From positions 124,001 to 188,000 of the forward strand of contig NZ_JAJOZR010000009.1 of assembly GCF_021168455.1 (NCBI RefSeq): DNA of 64,000 bases. Direction: 5' to 3'. Source of the stretch: Ferranicluibacter quercicola (GTDB lineage Bacteria > Pseudomonadota > Alphaproteobacteria > Rhizobiales > Rhizobiaceae). The translations under genes were made by a program, and so were the position numbers. Of this stretch, positions 1 to 7,665 are shown in pieces. Within the stretch, counting starts at the first letter, position 1; every line of letters begins with the position of its first letter. The notes beneath the pieces are model-generated. The model ran no database searches. It worked only from the letters and a program-made list of their open reading frames with translations, and was not told the origin of the DNA.

Positions 1-52
1 TATCGAGCGCCGGCGGCGCGCCTGCGGGCGGAAGCGGCGGTGTCGCACTCAT
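1..52 (-). CDS. Second ABC transporter permease, 5' end only (runs off the left edge)
   Basis: Only the first 17 codons are visible (MSATPPLPPAGAPPALD); the gene continues beyond base 1. Its ATG overlaps the TGA of the upstream permease in an ATGA arrangement, which indicates translational coupling. Polar amino-acid ABC transporters of the HisQ/HisM type usually have two permease genes in tandem behind the binding-protein gene, so this is inferred to be the HisM-like partner. The visible part is a proline-rich cytoplasmic tail with no membrane segment, so the assignment rests on context alone. Confidence 0.6.
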   Translation of the reverse strand, partial: MSATPPLPPAGAPPALD

Positions 53-852
53 CGCGCCACCTCCGAACGGTGCGCCCACCGCTCCAGGGCGGAGAACACG
101 ACGGAGGATGCTGCGGCGAGCAGCAGGAACAGGATGCAGGCAAGCCCGAAGAATTCGAACGCCTGCTTGGTCACGCGCGCGGCAACACCGGTCTGGCGCA
201 GGATATCCGGCAGGCCGATGACGGAGACGAGGGCCGTATCCTTCAGAAGCGCCATCCAGAGATTGCCGAGGCCGGGCAGGGCGATGCGGAAAAGCTGCGG
301 CAGCACGATCAGCCGCATGGTCTTTCCCCGGCTGAAGCCGAGCGCGTCGCCCGCCTCGTACTGCCCTCGGGGAATGGCCTTGAAGGCGGATTGCAGGACC
401 TCGGAGCAATAGGCCGAGAAGACGACCCCGAGCGCGACGATGCCCGCGAAAAAGGCGTTGATCTCGACCGGCCCGGAGTAGCCGACGCCGGCGAGGACCT
501 GCTGCGCGACGATCTGCAGGCCGTAATAGACGATGAACAGCGTCAGCAGTTCGGGCAGGCCGCGGAAAATGGTGGTGTAGATATCGGAGGACAGGCGCAG
601 CGATTTCTCGCTCGACTGCTTGCCCATCGCGACGCAGAAGCCGAGCGCAAGGCCGACCGGTAGAGTGGCGATCGCCAGCGATGCGGTGATGAGAAAGCCG
701 TAGCCGATCTCGTCGCCCCAGCCGGCATCGCCGCAGGCGAGCAGGGTGTTGCCGGCGAGAAGGCGGAAAATGCCGATCGGTCCGCACCACGGATCGAGCG
801 TGGCGCCGAGCCACGACACGGCGGAGGAAAGCGCGGCCATGATTCCGCTCAT
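49..852 (-). CDS. Polar amino-acid ABC transporter permease, HisQ type
   Basis: Inner-membrane permease of 267 residues, probably forming the translocation path for a basic or opine-type amino acid together with the next permease. Several hydrophobic segments are visible. The cytoplasmic EAA loop that docks to the ATPase reads EAGDALGFSRGKTMRLIVLPQ-like, about residues 170-190. The start at 852 (MSGIMAAL) was chosen over a longer frame from 921 because AAGGGGACA lies just upstream of it and the extra 23 residues are charged and run into the intergenic terminator. It follows the binding-protein gene after a hairpin and overlaps the next permease. Substrate specificity cannot be read from the sequence. 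Confidence 0.88.
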   Translation of the reverse strand: MSGIMAALSSAVSWLGATLDPWCGPIGIFRLLAGNTLLACGDAGWGDEIGYGFLITASLAIATLPVGLALGFCVAMGKQSSEKSLRLSSDIYTTIFRGLPELLTLFIVYYGLQIVAQQVLAGVGYSGPVEINAFFAGIVALGVVFSAYCSEVLQSAFKAIPRGQYEAGDALGFSRGKTMRLIVLPQLFRIALPGLGNLWMALLKDTALVSVIGLPDILRQTGVAARVTKQAFEFFGLACILFLLLAAASSVVFSALERWAHRSEVAR

Positions 853-920
853 CGTCTGGTCTGTCCCCTTGAGGCGCTTCTTGTTGGGCGCCTCTTGCTT
901 ACGGCATCGTTTGTCAAACA

Positions 921-948
921 AAAACGGCGGGAGGGCAAGCTCCCGCCG
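921..948 (-). terminator. Hairpin with T-tract between binding-protein and permease genes (attenuator-like)
   Basis: An 8-bp perfect stem (926-933 with 940-947, GGCGGGAG/CTCCCGCC) has a 6-base loop. Read on the minus strand it is followed by GTTTTTGTTT. It sits 25 bases after the binding-protein stop and before the permease start. Partial termination here would give more binding protein than membrane components, a common arrangement in such operons. Confidence 0.75.
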
Positions 949-972
949 CAGGATTTCGGACGAGCCGGGGAA

Positions 973-1755
973 TTAGCCGCCGTAGACGTCGAAGGAGAAG
1001 TACTTGTCGTTGATCTCCTTGTACTTGCCGTTGGCGCGGATGGCCTTGATCGCCGCGTTGAACTTTTCGCGCAGATCGTTGTCGCCCTTGCGCAGCGCGA
1101 TGCCGGCGCCTTCGCCGTTGATGACCGGGTCGATCGGCAGCGTGCCGAGCAGCTTGCAGCAGTCGCCGTCCGTGGTCTTCAGCCATTCCGAGAGAACCAC
1201 GACGTCGTCGATGACGGCGTCGATACGGCCGTTGGCGATGTCGAGCTTGTACTCGTCGGAGGTCGGATAGAGCTTCAGCTCGGCCTTCTTCATATGCGCT
1301 TCGGCATAGTTCGAATGGGTCGTGGAGGACTGCGCGCCCAGCGTCTTGCCGTCGAGACCGGCTTCGGTCGCCTCGGTGATCGGGCTATCCTTGGGCACGG
1401 CGATGGCCGGCGGCGTGTTGTAGTACTTTTCCGAGAAGTCGACCTGCTGCTTGCGCTCGGCCGTGATCGACATGGAGGCGATGAAGGCGTCGTACTTCTT
1501 GGCGATCAGGGCGGGAATGGCGCCGTCCCAATCCTGGGTGACGAAGGTGCACTCGGCCTTCATCTCGACGCAGAGCGCCTTGGCGATGTCGATGTCGAAG
1601 CCGGTCAGGGAGCCGTCGGCTTCCAGAACGTTGAAGGGCGGGTAGGCGCCTTCTGTGCCGATGGTGATCTTTTCGCCGGCGGCAAGCGCGGTGCTGGCGG
1701 CAAGGGCGAAAACGGCCGCAGCGGCAGCCATGGTGAAACGTTTGGCGATAGGCAT
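973..1755 (-). CDS. Amino-acid ABC transporter, periplasmic substrate-binding protein (HisJ/ArgT family)
   Basis: A 260-residue periplasmic binding protein. The N-terminus (MPIAKRFTMAAAAAVFAL, ending ALAA-G) is a signal peptide cleaved near residue 23. Family motifs visible are GTEGAYPPFN near the mature N-terminus, GFDIDIAKAL, and DAFIASMSIT followed by R-Q-VDFS. This is the SBP_bac_3 signature shared by lysine/arginine/ornithine, histidine and octopine/nopaline binders. The start at 1755 is preceded by AGAGAGGAT; the longer frame up to 1902 lacks signal-peptide character. It is the promoter-proximal gene of the leftward transporter operon. The ligand is inferred only to be a polar amino acid, probably basic. 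Confidence 0.92.
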   Translation of the reverse strand: MPIAKRFTMAAAAAVFALAASTALAAGEKITIGTEGAYPPFNVLEADGSLTGFDIDIAKALCVEMKAECTFVTQDWDGAIPALIAKKYDAFIASMSITAERKQQVDFSEKYYNTPPAIAVPKDSPITEATEAGLDGKTLGAQSSTTHSNYAEAHMKKAELKLYPTSDEYKLDIANGRIDAVIDDVVVLSEWLKTTDGDCCKLLGTLPIDPVINGEGAGIALRKGDNDLREKFNAAIKAIRANGKYKEINDKYFSFDVYGG

Positions 1756-2111
1756 GTCGATCCTCTCTGTTGGCGCAGGCCCGGCTTGTTCTTCGTGTCC
1801 CGGGCCATTCGCAAGCGACCGTGAACGGTGGCTTCGGTTGCGATATTCCGTCACCCGTTCGCAAAAGCAACAGGAAAAGCGCACGCGGAGAAAAGCGTGC
1901 ACACGCTCTGGCGGGATGACGCGGAAAGCCTATGTCCGCCGGGTGAACGCGGCATTCATCGCCAATTCATGCGCCTGTTGCTACCGCTCGGGCCATGGAT
2001 CGCAGCGAAGGCTGCGACCGTCCGTCACGCGGCGTTCAAGCGTATGCCGGCCCGGATCATCGGTGCCGGTCGACAAGAACAAGAACGGGATCTCTCTCAG
2101 GAGGAGACACC
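1756..2111. other. Divergent intergenic region between ABC transporter and OmpA-family gene
   Basis: 356 bases without a supportable gene. It must hold the promoters of the leftward transporter operon and the rightward OmpA-family gene. The right end contains CTCAGGAGGAGACACC, the strong ribosome-binding site that fixes the OmpA-family start. I see no confident -35/-10 pair, riboswitch or operator. Confidence 0.6.
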
Positions 2112-4385
2112 ATGACCATTCGATCCAAGCTTTTCGCAACCGTGGCAATGCCGCTGTTGACCATGACAATCGGCCTGCAGCCGGCGCTCGCCGACGCTCA
2201 GATGAAGCCGTTCCAGGTCGCTCAGGCCGATCCCGAAGAGGAACTGCCCCGCAAGCGCAGGCCTGCCGAGGGACAGCAGGAGGCAGCGCCGCAGGGACAG
2301 GCCGAACCGTCCGAAAGCGGCGAAGGCCGCCCCAGCCGCGAAGAGCGCCGCAAGCAGCGGGAGGCCGAGCAGCCAGCGGAAGAACAGCAGCAGCGCCAGG
2401 CCGAGCCGTCCGGCGAGGACACCCCCCGCCCGAGCCGCGAGGAGCGTCGCAAGCAGCGCGAGGCCGAGCAGCAGCAGAACGGCGAACAGCCGCAGGCCCA
2501 GCCTTCGGGCGAGGACACGCCGCGCCCGAGCCGCGAGGAGCGCCGCAAGCAGCGCGAAGCCGAGCAGCAGCAGAACGGCGAACAGCCGCAGGCCCAGCCT
2601 TCGGGCGAGGACACGCCGCGCCCGAGCCGCGAAGAGCGTCGCAAGCAACGCGAGGCCGAACAGCAGAAGCAGAATGGCGAGCAGGCCCAGCCAGAGGGTC
2701 AGCCGATGCCGGACCTCGATGGTCAGGCACCGCGCCAGAGCCGCGAGGAGCGTCGCAAACAGCGCGAGGCCGAGCAGCAGAAAAAGCAGGACGGCGCTGA
2801 CACGCCGGAGCAGATCAAGCCGTCCGATCTCGATGCGACCCGGCCGCGCCAGACGGGGCAGGACGCAGACGCACCGGATGCTGCCGAACGCAAGCGCCAG
2901 CGCGAGGAGCGCATTCGCAAGCGGGAAGCCGAACGTCTGAACGGCCAGCAGGATGGTACCCAGCAGGCCCAGCCGGGCGACACGGCCGAGCAGCCGGCGT
3001 CCGGCGACATGACCGACGAAGAGCGGGCCCGCATCCGCGCCGAACGCCGCAAGCAGCGCGAGGCCGATGGCCAGCAGGCGGAGGATCCGGCACGTCCGGG
3101 TGTGGAACCGAATGGCGCTGATCCTGCACAGGCGGGCGACAACCGCGCGAACCGGGACCGCCCCGCGCGGGACGTCGTCGACACACGTTCGCGCGAGGAG
3201 CGTGAGAAACTGGCGCGCGACCCGTCGAAGAGCGATGAGACGGTCGTCCTGCCGGTCGAGAACGGTGCCGCCGTGCTCGACAGTGACAAGGATGCCGACA
3301 ATCGCGGCAACGACGACACCCGCGACCGCCGCCGCCGCGAGCGCGAGCAGGTTCGCCAGGAACGCGACAACCAGCCGCCGCCGCGCACCGATGCCGACGC
3401 CCAGTCGGATCACCGCGAACGCCGGCCGGACCGCGAGGAGCTGAACGCGGCCATCAACGAACGCGGCCGCCGCATCGACCGGGCGCCGGAATTCGATGCC
3501 GGCGATCTCATCGACGCGCTGACGGGTCAACGTCCGCGGATCGAAGAGTCGCGCAACAACCGCACCGTGCTCGATTTCGGCGACGAGATCGTCGTGCGCA
3601 GCGACGACCGTCCGCGCCTGCGTCGCGATGCCCGCGAGACCTATTACGAGGAGCTGCCGCGCGGCCGCACCCGCGAGGTCATCGAGCGGCCGAACGGCAT
3701 GCGCGTCGTGACGATCTACAATCGCTATGGCGACGTCATCCAGCGCACGCGTATCAACAGCGACGGCGAAGAGTACCTGATGGTCTATGCGCCGGAAGTC
3801 GATGAAGAAAAGCGTCCGCCGCGCTACGATGTCGGCGAGGATCTGCCGCCCATGCGCCTGACGGTGCCGGTGCGCGACTATATCATCGACACCTCGACGG
3901 AGCCGGATCGCGACTATTACGACTTCCTGGCCGAGCCGCCGGTCGAACGGGTCGAGCGGACCTATTCGCTCGATGAAGTCCGCAACTCCGCCCGTATCCG
4001 CGACAAGGTGCGCCGTATCGATTTGGATACGATCACCTTCGCAACGGGCAGCGCGGAAGTTCCGATGTCGCAGGCCAAGACCCTGCGCAAGGTGGCGGAC
4101 GCCATGCTGGAGGTCATCGACAAGGACCCCGGCGAAACCTTCCTGATCGAAGGTCATACGGATGCGGTCGGCTCCGACCAGTCGAACCTCGTCCTCTCGG
4201 ACGAGCGTGCCGAATCGGTCGCGGCATTGCTGACGGACGTCTACGAGATCCCGCCGGAAAACCTGGTCACACAGGGTTACGGCGAGCGCTTCCTCAAGGT
4301 CCGCACGTCGGAAGCAGAGCAGGAAAACCGTCGCGTCACCATTCGCCGCGTCACCCCGCTCGTCCGGCCCGTGGCCCAGAAGTAA
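2112..4385 (+). CDS. OmpA-family outer-membrane/peptidoglycan-associated protein with charged tandem repeats
   Basis: A 757-residue exported protein. Residues 1-27 (MTIRSKLFATVAMPLL to ALA) are a signal peptide. About residues 70-350 are extremely rich in Glu, Arg, Lys and Gln, with repeated SREERRKQREAEQ blocks separated by Pro/Gln/Gly linkers; this part looks like a long helical or disordered periplasmic spacer. A conserved middle region is followed by an OmpA_C domain from about residue 635 (ITFATGSAEV, then GHTDAVGS near 680, then NRRVTIRR), which binds peptidoglycan. The start is fixed by AGGAGG 6-10 bases upstream. A terminator follows the gene. Family members anchor the outer membrane to the wall; the role of the charged repeats is unknown. 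Confidence 0.9.
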   Translation: MTIRSKLFATVAMPLLTMTIGLQPALADAQMKPFQVAQADPEEELPRKRRPAEGQQEAAPQGQAEPSESGEGRPSREERRKQREAEQPAEEQQQRQAEPSGEDTPRPSREERRKQREAEQQQNGEQPQAQPSGEDTPRPSREERRKQREAEQQQNGEQPQAQPSGEDTPRPSREERRKQREAEQQKQNGEQAQPEGQPMPDLDGQAPRQSREERRKQREAEQQKKQDGADTPEQIKPSDLDATRPRQTGQDADAPDAAERKRQREERIRKREAERLNGQQDGTQQAQPGDTAEQPASGDMTDEERARIRAERRKQREADGQQAEDPARPGVEPNGADPAQAGDNRANRDRPARDVVDTRSREEREKLARDPSKSDETVVLPVENGAAVLDSDKDADNRGNDDTRDRRRREREQVRQERDNQPPPRTDADAQSDHRERRPDREELNAAINERGRRIDRAPEFDAGDLIDALTGQRPRIEESRNNRTVLDFGDEIVVRSDDRPRLRRDARETYYEELPRGRTREVIERPNGMRVVTIYNRYGDVIQRTRINSDGEEYLMVYAPEVDEEKRPPRYDVGEDLPPMRLTVPVRDYIIDTSTEPDRDYYDFLAEPPVERVERTYSLDEVRNSARIRDKVRRIDLDTITFATGSAEVPMSQAKTLRKVADAMLEVIDKDPGETFLIEGHTDAVGSDQSNLVLSDERAESVAALLTDVYEIPPENLVTQGYGERFLKVRTSEAEQENRRVTIRRVTPLVRPVAQK
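2406..2693 (+). repeat. Three tandem in-frame 96-bp repeats inside the OmpA-family gene
   Basis: The units begin at 2406, 2502 and 2598. Each encodes 32 residues starting PSGEDTPRPSREERRKQREA and ending in a Gln/Asn/Pro-rich linker; the third unit diverges in its linker. Units one and two differ by only a few bases. Further degenerate copies of the REERRKQREAEQ core lie outside, near 2330-2380, 2740-2780, 2890-2930 and 3030-3065. Because 96 is a multiple of three, gain or loss of a unit would keep the frame. Confidence 0.9.
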
Positions 4386-4462
4386 GGGATCGAGGGGAAA
4401 GGCGGGCGGCCAAGAACGGTCGCCTGCCCAGATTTCGCCATGTTCGAGGCTCTGAAGATAGG

Positions 4463-4493
4463 GAACCCGGTGCTCGTCGCGCCGGGTTCTTTT
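4463..4493 (+). terminator. Rho-independent terminator after the OmpA-family gene
   Basis: An 8-bp stem GAACCCGG (4463-4470) / CCGGGTTC (4482-4489) is followed by TTTT. It ends only 14 bases before the ATG of the next gene, so that gene's transcription start would have to lie within or upstream of the hairpin, or the gene depends on read-through. Confidence 0.85.
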
Positions 4494-4507
4494 CGTCTGG
4501 ACGCCTC

Positions 4508-5242
4508 ATGAGACCCATTTTCCTTCTGCCCCTTCTTGCCGCCCTCGGCCTGTCCGTGCCGGCCATGGCGCGGGACGGCCTTTTGGAGCCGAAGCTGCAC
4601 GTTGCGGCAGGCGACAGGACGCCGCGCGTGGCGCTGACCTTCGACGCCTGCATGGGACTTGCGGACCAGCGGATCCTGTCCGTCCTCATCGAAAACCGCA
4701 TCCCGGCGACGATCTTCATCACCGAACGGTGGCTTAAGCGAAATGCGGAGACGTTCGCGATCTTCCGCGCGCATGCCGATCTGTTCGAGTTGGAAAACCA
4801 CGGTGCCATGCATGTCCCGGCCATCGATCGTCCGGTGCCGGTCTACGGCATCGCCTCGGCCGGTTCGGCGCAGGCCGTGGAGGCCGAAGTCATGGGAGGG
4901 GCCAAGGCGCTCGTCGCCAGCGGCGCACCGCAGCCCCACTGGTTCCGCGGCGCCACGGCCAAATACACGGCTTCGTCCATCGCCCAGATCCGGTCCCTCG
5001 GTTTCGATGTTGCGGGCTACTCGCTGAATGGCGACGACGGATCGTTGCTGGGCGCGAAGATGGCCACGCGGCGGATCGCCGGCGCGCGAGACGGCGATGT
5101 CATCATCTCGCATATCAATCAGCCGACGCATGCGGCCGGCGAGGGCGTTGCGGCGGGCATTCTGGCCTTGAAGGCGAAGGGTTACGAATTCGTGCGGCTC
5201 GACGCCGTCCCCGAGAACGGCAGCAACGCGACCGTCAACTGA
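4508..5242 (+). CDS. Polysaccharide deacetylase (NodB/CE4) homologue, exported
   Basis: A 244-residue protein with a signal peptide (MRPIFLLPLLAALGLSVPAMA). The fold signature is visible: motif 1 TFDACMG at residues 44-50, motif 2 NHGAMH at 97-102, a WFRGATAKY segment and a late ISHINQP. CE4 enzymes remove N-acetyl groups from chitin-like or peptidoglycan glycans using two adjacent Asp in TFDD plus two His. Here the second Asp is Ala, so the metal site differs from NodB. It overlaps no neighbour, is preceded closely by a terminator, and faces mobB tail to tail with 9 bases between the two. Substrate and catalytic activity are not established. Confidence 0.8.
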   Translation: MRPIFLLPLLAALGLSVPAMARDGLLEPKLHVAAGDRTPRVALTFDACMGLADQRILSVLIENRIPATIFITERWLKRNAETFAIFRAHADLFELENHGAMHVPAIDRPVPVYGIASAGSAQAVEAEVMGGAKALVASGAPQPHWFRGATAKYTASSIAQIRSLGFDVAGYSLNGDDGSLLGAKMATRRIAGARDGDVIISHINQPTHAAGEGVAAGILALKAKGYEFVRLDAVPENGSNATVN

Positions 5243-5251
5243 GCCTTCGTT

Positions 5252-5767
5252 TCATGGCCGCCTGAGCCCACAGGTCGCCTCCACGAAATCGGCGATGACG
5301 CCGGTGTCGTCGAGATCGAACACGGGCAGGGTGGCGTCGGGAACGGCGTGATCGGATGCGATGGCGAGGATGTGCGGGTCGCCGGGCGCAAGCGGCTCAC
5401 GATTCTTCGCCTCCAGCCGTCGCGCCTCGATCTTGGGGATCGGCTCGCGCTTGTAGCCTTCGATGAGAACGAGATCGCAGGGGGCGAGACGTGCGAGAAT
5501 GTCGGCGAAGGACGGCTCCGGTTCGCCGCGAAGCTCATGCATGATCGCAAAGCGGGTGCCGGACACGATCGTCACCTCATGCGCCCCGGCCTCGCGATGC
5601 CGCCAGCTGTCGGCGCCGATCTTGTCGATGTCGAAATCATGATGGGCATGCTTCACGGTGGAAACCTTGTAACCCCGCGCCGTGAGCTCTGTCACCAGCC
5701 GCACGGCAAGCCCCGTCTTTCCGGAGTTTTTCCAGCCGGCGATGCCGAAAATCTTCGGTGCCGTCAT
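5252..5767 (-). CDS. mobB: Molybdopterin-guanine dinucleotide biosynthesis adaptor protein MobB
   Basis: A 171-residue P-loop protein. The Walker A motif GWKNSGKT lies at residues 11-18, followed by VSTVKHAHHDFDIDKIGADSW, the MobB family hallmark. MobB binds GTP and assists MobA in attaching GMP to molybdopterin; it is accessory rather than essential in E. coli. Its ATG overlaps the mobA stop (ATGA), so the two are translationally coupled. It is the last gene of the leftward moaA-mobA-mobB group. Confidence 0.95.
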   Translation of the reverse strand: MTAPKIFGIAGWKNSGKTGLAVRLVTELTARGYKVSTVKHAHHDFDIDKIGADSWRHREAGAHEVTIVSGTRFAIMHELRGEPEPSFADILARLAPCDLVLIEGYKREPIPKIEARRLEAKNREPLAPGDPHILAIASDHAVPDATLPVFDLDDTGVIADFVEATCGLRRP

Positions 5768-6408
5768 TGCTCCGCCATCCCCTTGCGGGACAGCATCCGC
5801 TCGATCATCTCGATATCTCCCGGCCTGTTCATGTTCGTGAAGGGATCGATATCCCCGGAAGCCCCTCCCGTCGCCGGAAAATCGACGACGACATGGGCAT
5901 GCCGCTCGATGAAGCCGCGGACCCGTCGCTTGGTATCGGTTGCGATGAAACGCTCCAGATCGTCGGCAAGCGACGAGGACCAGAGCGCGAAGACGGGATG
6001 CAGCGTGTCCCGCGATGCGGCCACGGCAATGACGCTGTTGGTCTCTTCGAGGGCTTCGAGAAGCCGGTTTACGAAGGTATGCGGGAAAAATGGCGCATCC
6101 ACGGGAACGCTGACGACTAGCGGGATGTCGCGGGATTGTCCGAGACGCAACCCGGCGAGAATGCCCGCAAGCGGACCGAACGCCCCCGGCACCGCGTCGG
6201 GAATGGCTTCGATATCCGGGGCCAGTCCCGGAAAGGCGCGGGCACCGTTGTAGGCGAGGGTGGTCACTTGCGGCCGCAGCCGCTCAAGGGCGCGGTCGGC
6301 AAGCGGGATGCCGGCAAGGGGCAGGGCCGCCTTGTCCCGCCCCATACGGCGCGACAGGCCGCCGGCGAGGACGACGCCGAGGATGGAGCGCGGTCCGTCT
6401 GCGGTCAC
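5764..6408 (-). CDS. mobA: Molybdenum cofactor guanylyltransferase MobA
   Basis: A 214-residue cytoplasmic nucleotidyltransferase that transfers GMP from GTP to molybdopterin, making the MGD cofactor of DMSO-reductase-family enzymes. The nucleotide-binding signature LAGGLSRRMGRDK is at residues 14-26, and a VDAPFF segment marks the metal-binding Asp region. The predicted start is GTG at 6408, directly behind the moaA stop; the length matches the family. It lies between moaA and mobB and overlaps mobB by four bases. Confidence 0.95.
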   Translation of the reverse strand: MTADGPRSILGVVLAGGLSRRMGRDKAALPLAGIPLADRALERLRPQVTTLAYNGARAFPGLAPDIEAIPDAVPGAFGPLAGILAGLRLGQSRDIPLVVSVPVDAPFFPHTFVNRLLEALEETNSVIAVAASRDTLHPVFALWSSSLADDLERFIATDTKRRVRGFIERHAHVVVDFPATGGASGDIDPFTNMNRPGDIEMIERMLSRKGMAEQ

Positions 6409-6409
6409 G

Positions 6410-7474
6410 TCAACCGCCCGTCACACTCATGTGCCGCGCGACGGCCGGGCGGTTCTGCGTGCGGTCGATGATGAAGTCGTGACCCTTCGGCTTGCGGCCG
6501 ATCGCCTCGTCGATCACCTGTGACAGAAGCACGTCCTCGGAAGAGGCGCGAACGGCGGCGCGCAGATCGGCGGCATCGTTCTGCCCGAGGCACATATAGA
6601 GCGTGCCGGTGCAGGTCAGCCGCACCCGGTTGCAGCTTTCGCAGAAATTATGCGTCATCGGCGTGATGAGGCCGAGCCGCCCGCCGGTTTCCGCGACCGT
6701 CATGTATCGCGCCGGGCCGCCGGTGGCATAGGCATTGTCGGTGAGGGTGAAGATCGTCGAAAGCCGGTCGCGCATCTCCGACAGCGGCATGTAGCGATCC
6801 GTCCGGTCCTCTTCGATCTCACCCATGGGCATGGTCTCGATCAGCGTCAGGTCCATGCCGCGACTGTGCGCCCAGCGGATCATGTCGGGAATCTCGAGAT
6901 CGTTGAAGCCCTTGAGGGCGACGGCGTTGATCTTCACATGAATGCCCGCCGCCTGCGCCGCATCGATGCCCTCGAGCACTTTCGACAGATCCCCCCAGCG
7001 GGTGATCTCCCGGAACTTCACCGGGTCGAGCGTGTCCATCGACACGTTGATGCGCTTCACGCCGGCGTCCGCCAGTTCCTGCGCGTAACGCGCGAGCTGC
7101 GAGCCGTTGGTGGTCAGGGTCAGCTCGTCCAGCGTTCCCTCCTGGATCTTTCTGCCAAGCGCCCGCACGAGATGCATGATGTTCTTGCGCACCAGCGGTT
7201 CGCCGCCGGTGAGACGCAGCTTGCGCACACCCTTTTCGATGAAGGCGGAACAGATGCGCTCCAGCTCTTCCAGCGTCAGAAGATCCTTCTTCGGCAGGAA
7301 GTTCATATTCTCCGCCATGCAGTAGGTGCAGCGGAAATCGCAGCGGTCGGTGACCGACACGCGCAGGTAGGTGACCGCACGGCCGAACGGATCGATCATC
7401 GGTGCGGTGGAGTGCGCGAGCGCCACGGCTCCGCGCTTGTCGATCGGGCGTCTGTCGATGATGATGGTGTTCAC
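6410..7474 (-). CDS. moaA: GTP 3',8-cyclase MoaA (radical SAM, molybdenum cofactor step 1)
   Basis: A 354-residue radical-SAM enzyme. With MoaC it converts GTP to cyclic pyranopterin monophosphate. The N-terminal 4Fe-4S motif CxxxCxxC is at C45, C49 and C52 (TDRCDFRCTYC). The C-terminal cluster motif CxxC-x13-C is in FCESCNRVRLTCTGTLYMC, and the protein ends in the conserved Gly-Gly needed for activity. I chose GTG at 7474 because GGAGA lies about 7 bases upstream and rhizobial homologues begin with a similar NTII-x-RRP stretch; the longer frame from 7567 has no such support. It is the first gene of moaA-mobA-mobB; moaC, moaE and moeA are not in this window. Confidence 0.95.
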   Translation of the reverse strand: MNTIIIDRRPIDKRGAVALAHSTAPMIDPFGRAVTYLRVSVTDRCDFRCTYCMAENMNFLPKKDLLTLEELERICSAFIEKGVRKLRLTGGEPLVRKNIMHLVRALGRKIQEGTLDELTLTTNGSQLARYAQELADAGVKRINVSMDTLDPVKFREITRWGDLSKVLEGIDAAQAAGIHVKINAVALKGFNDLEIPDMIRWAHSRGMDLTLIETMPMGEIEEDRTDRYMPLSEMRDRLSTIFTLTDNAYATGGPARYMTVAETGGRLGLITPMTHNFCESCNRVRLTCTGTLYMCLGQNDAADLRAAVRASSEDVLLSQVIDEAIGRKPKGHDFIIDRTQNRPAVARHMSVTGG

Positions 7475-7578
7475 AAGCGTCTCCGTCGTCCTGCCCACAA
7501 ACATCGTGCCTGGGACGAGATGCGTCAAGGCCGGCTGTGGCGGGCGGCCTGCGATGACGCTCTGCAAAGCGGGGGTGT

Positions 7579-7601
7579 CAGTTTCCTTGAGGGGGAAACT
7601 G
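7579..7601. other. Perfect 8-bp hairpin in the moaA / DUF971 divergent region
   Basis: CAGTTTCC (7579-7586) pairs with GGAAACTG (7594-7601) around a 7-base loop. It lies about 105 bases upstream of moaA and 65 upstream of the DUF971 gene. There is no T-run after it on either strand, so it is not an obvious terminator. It could be an operator or part of a structured leader; its function is unknown. Confidence 0.5.
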
Positions 7602-7665
7602 CGCTAGGTCTCTGAAAAATCAAGCGGCGGATAGCGCACGGCGTGCCGGGCGCGGAAGGACGGAC

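Noticed and set aside
2330..2780. Regular repeats that might suggest a CRISPR array
   Set aside because: The repeats are long, in frame, nearly identical along their whole length and inside a gene; there are no unique spacers and no cas genes.
2097..4157. 686-codon minus-strand open frame opposite the OmpA-family gene
   Set aside because: Its Leu/Ala/Arg-rich repeats are the antisense of the charged repeats; no ribosome-binding site or family signature.
7475..7665. Molybdenum-cofactor riboswitch upstream of moaA
   Set aside because: Only one short hairpin is visible, and I cannot match the multi-stem architecture; a covariance search would be needed.
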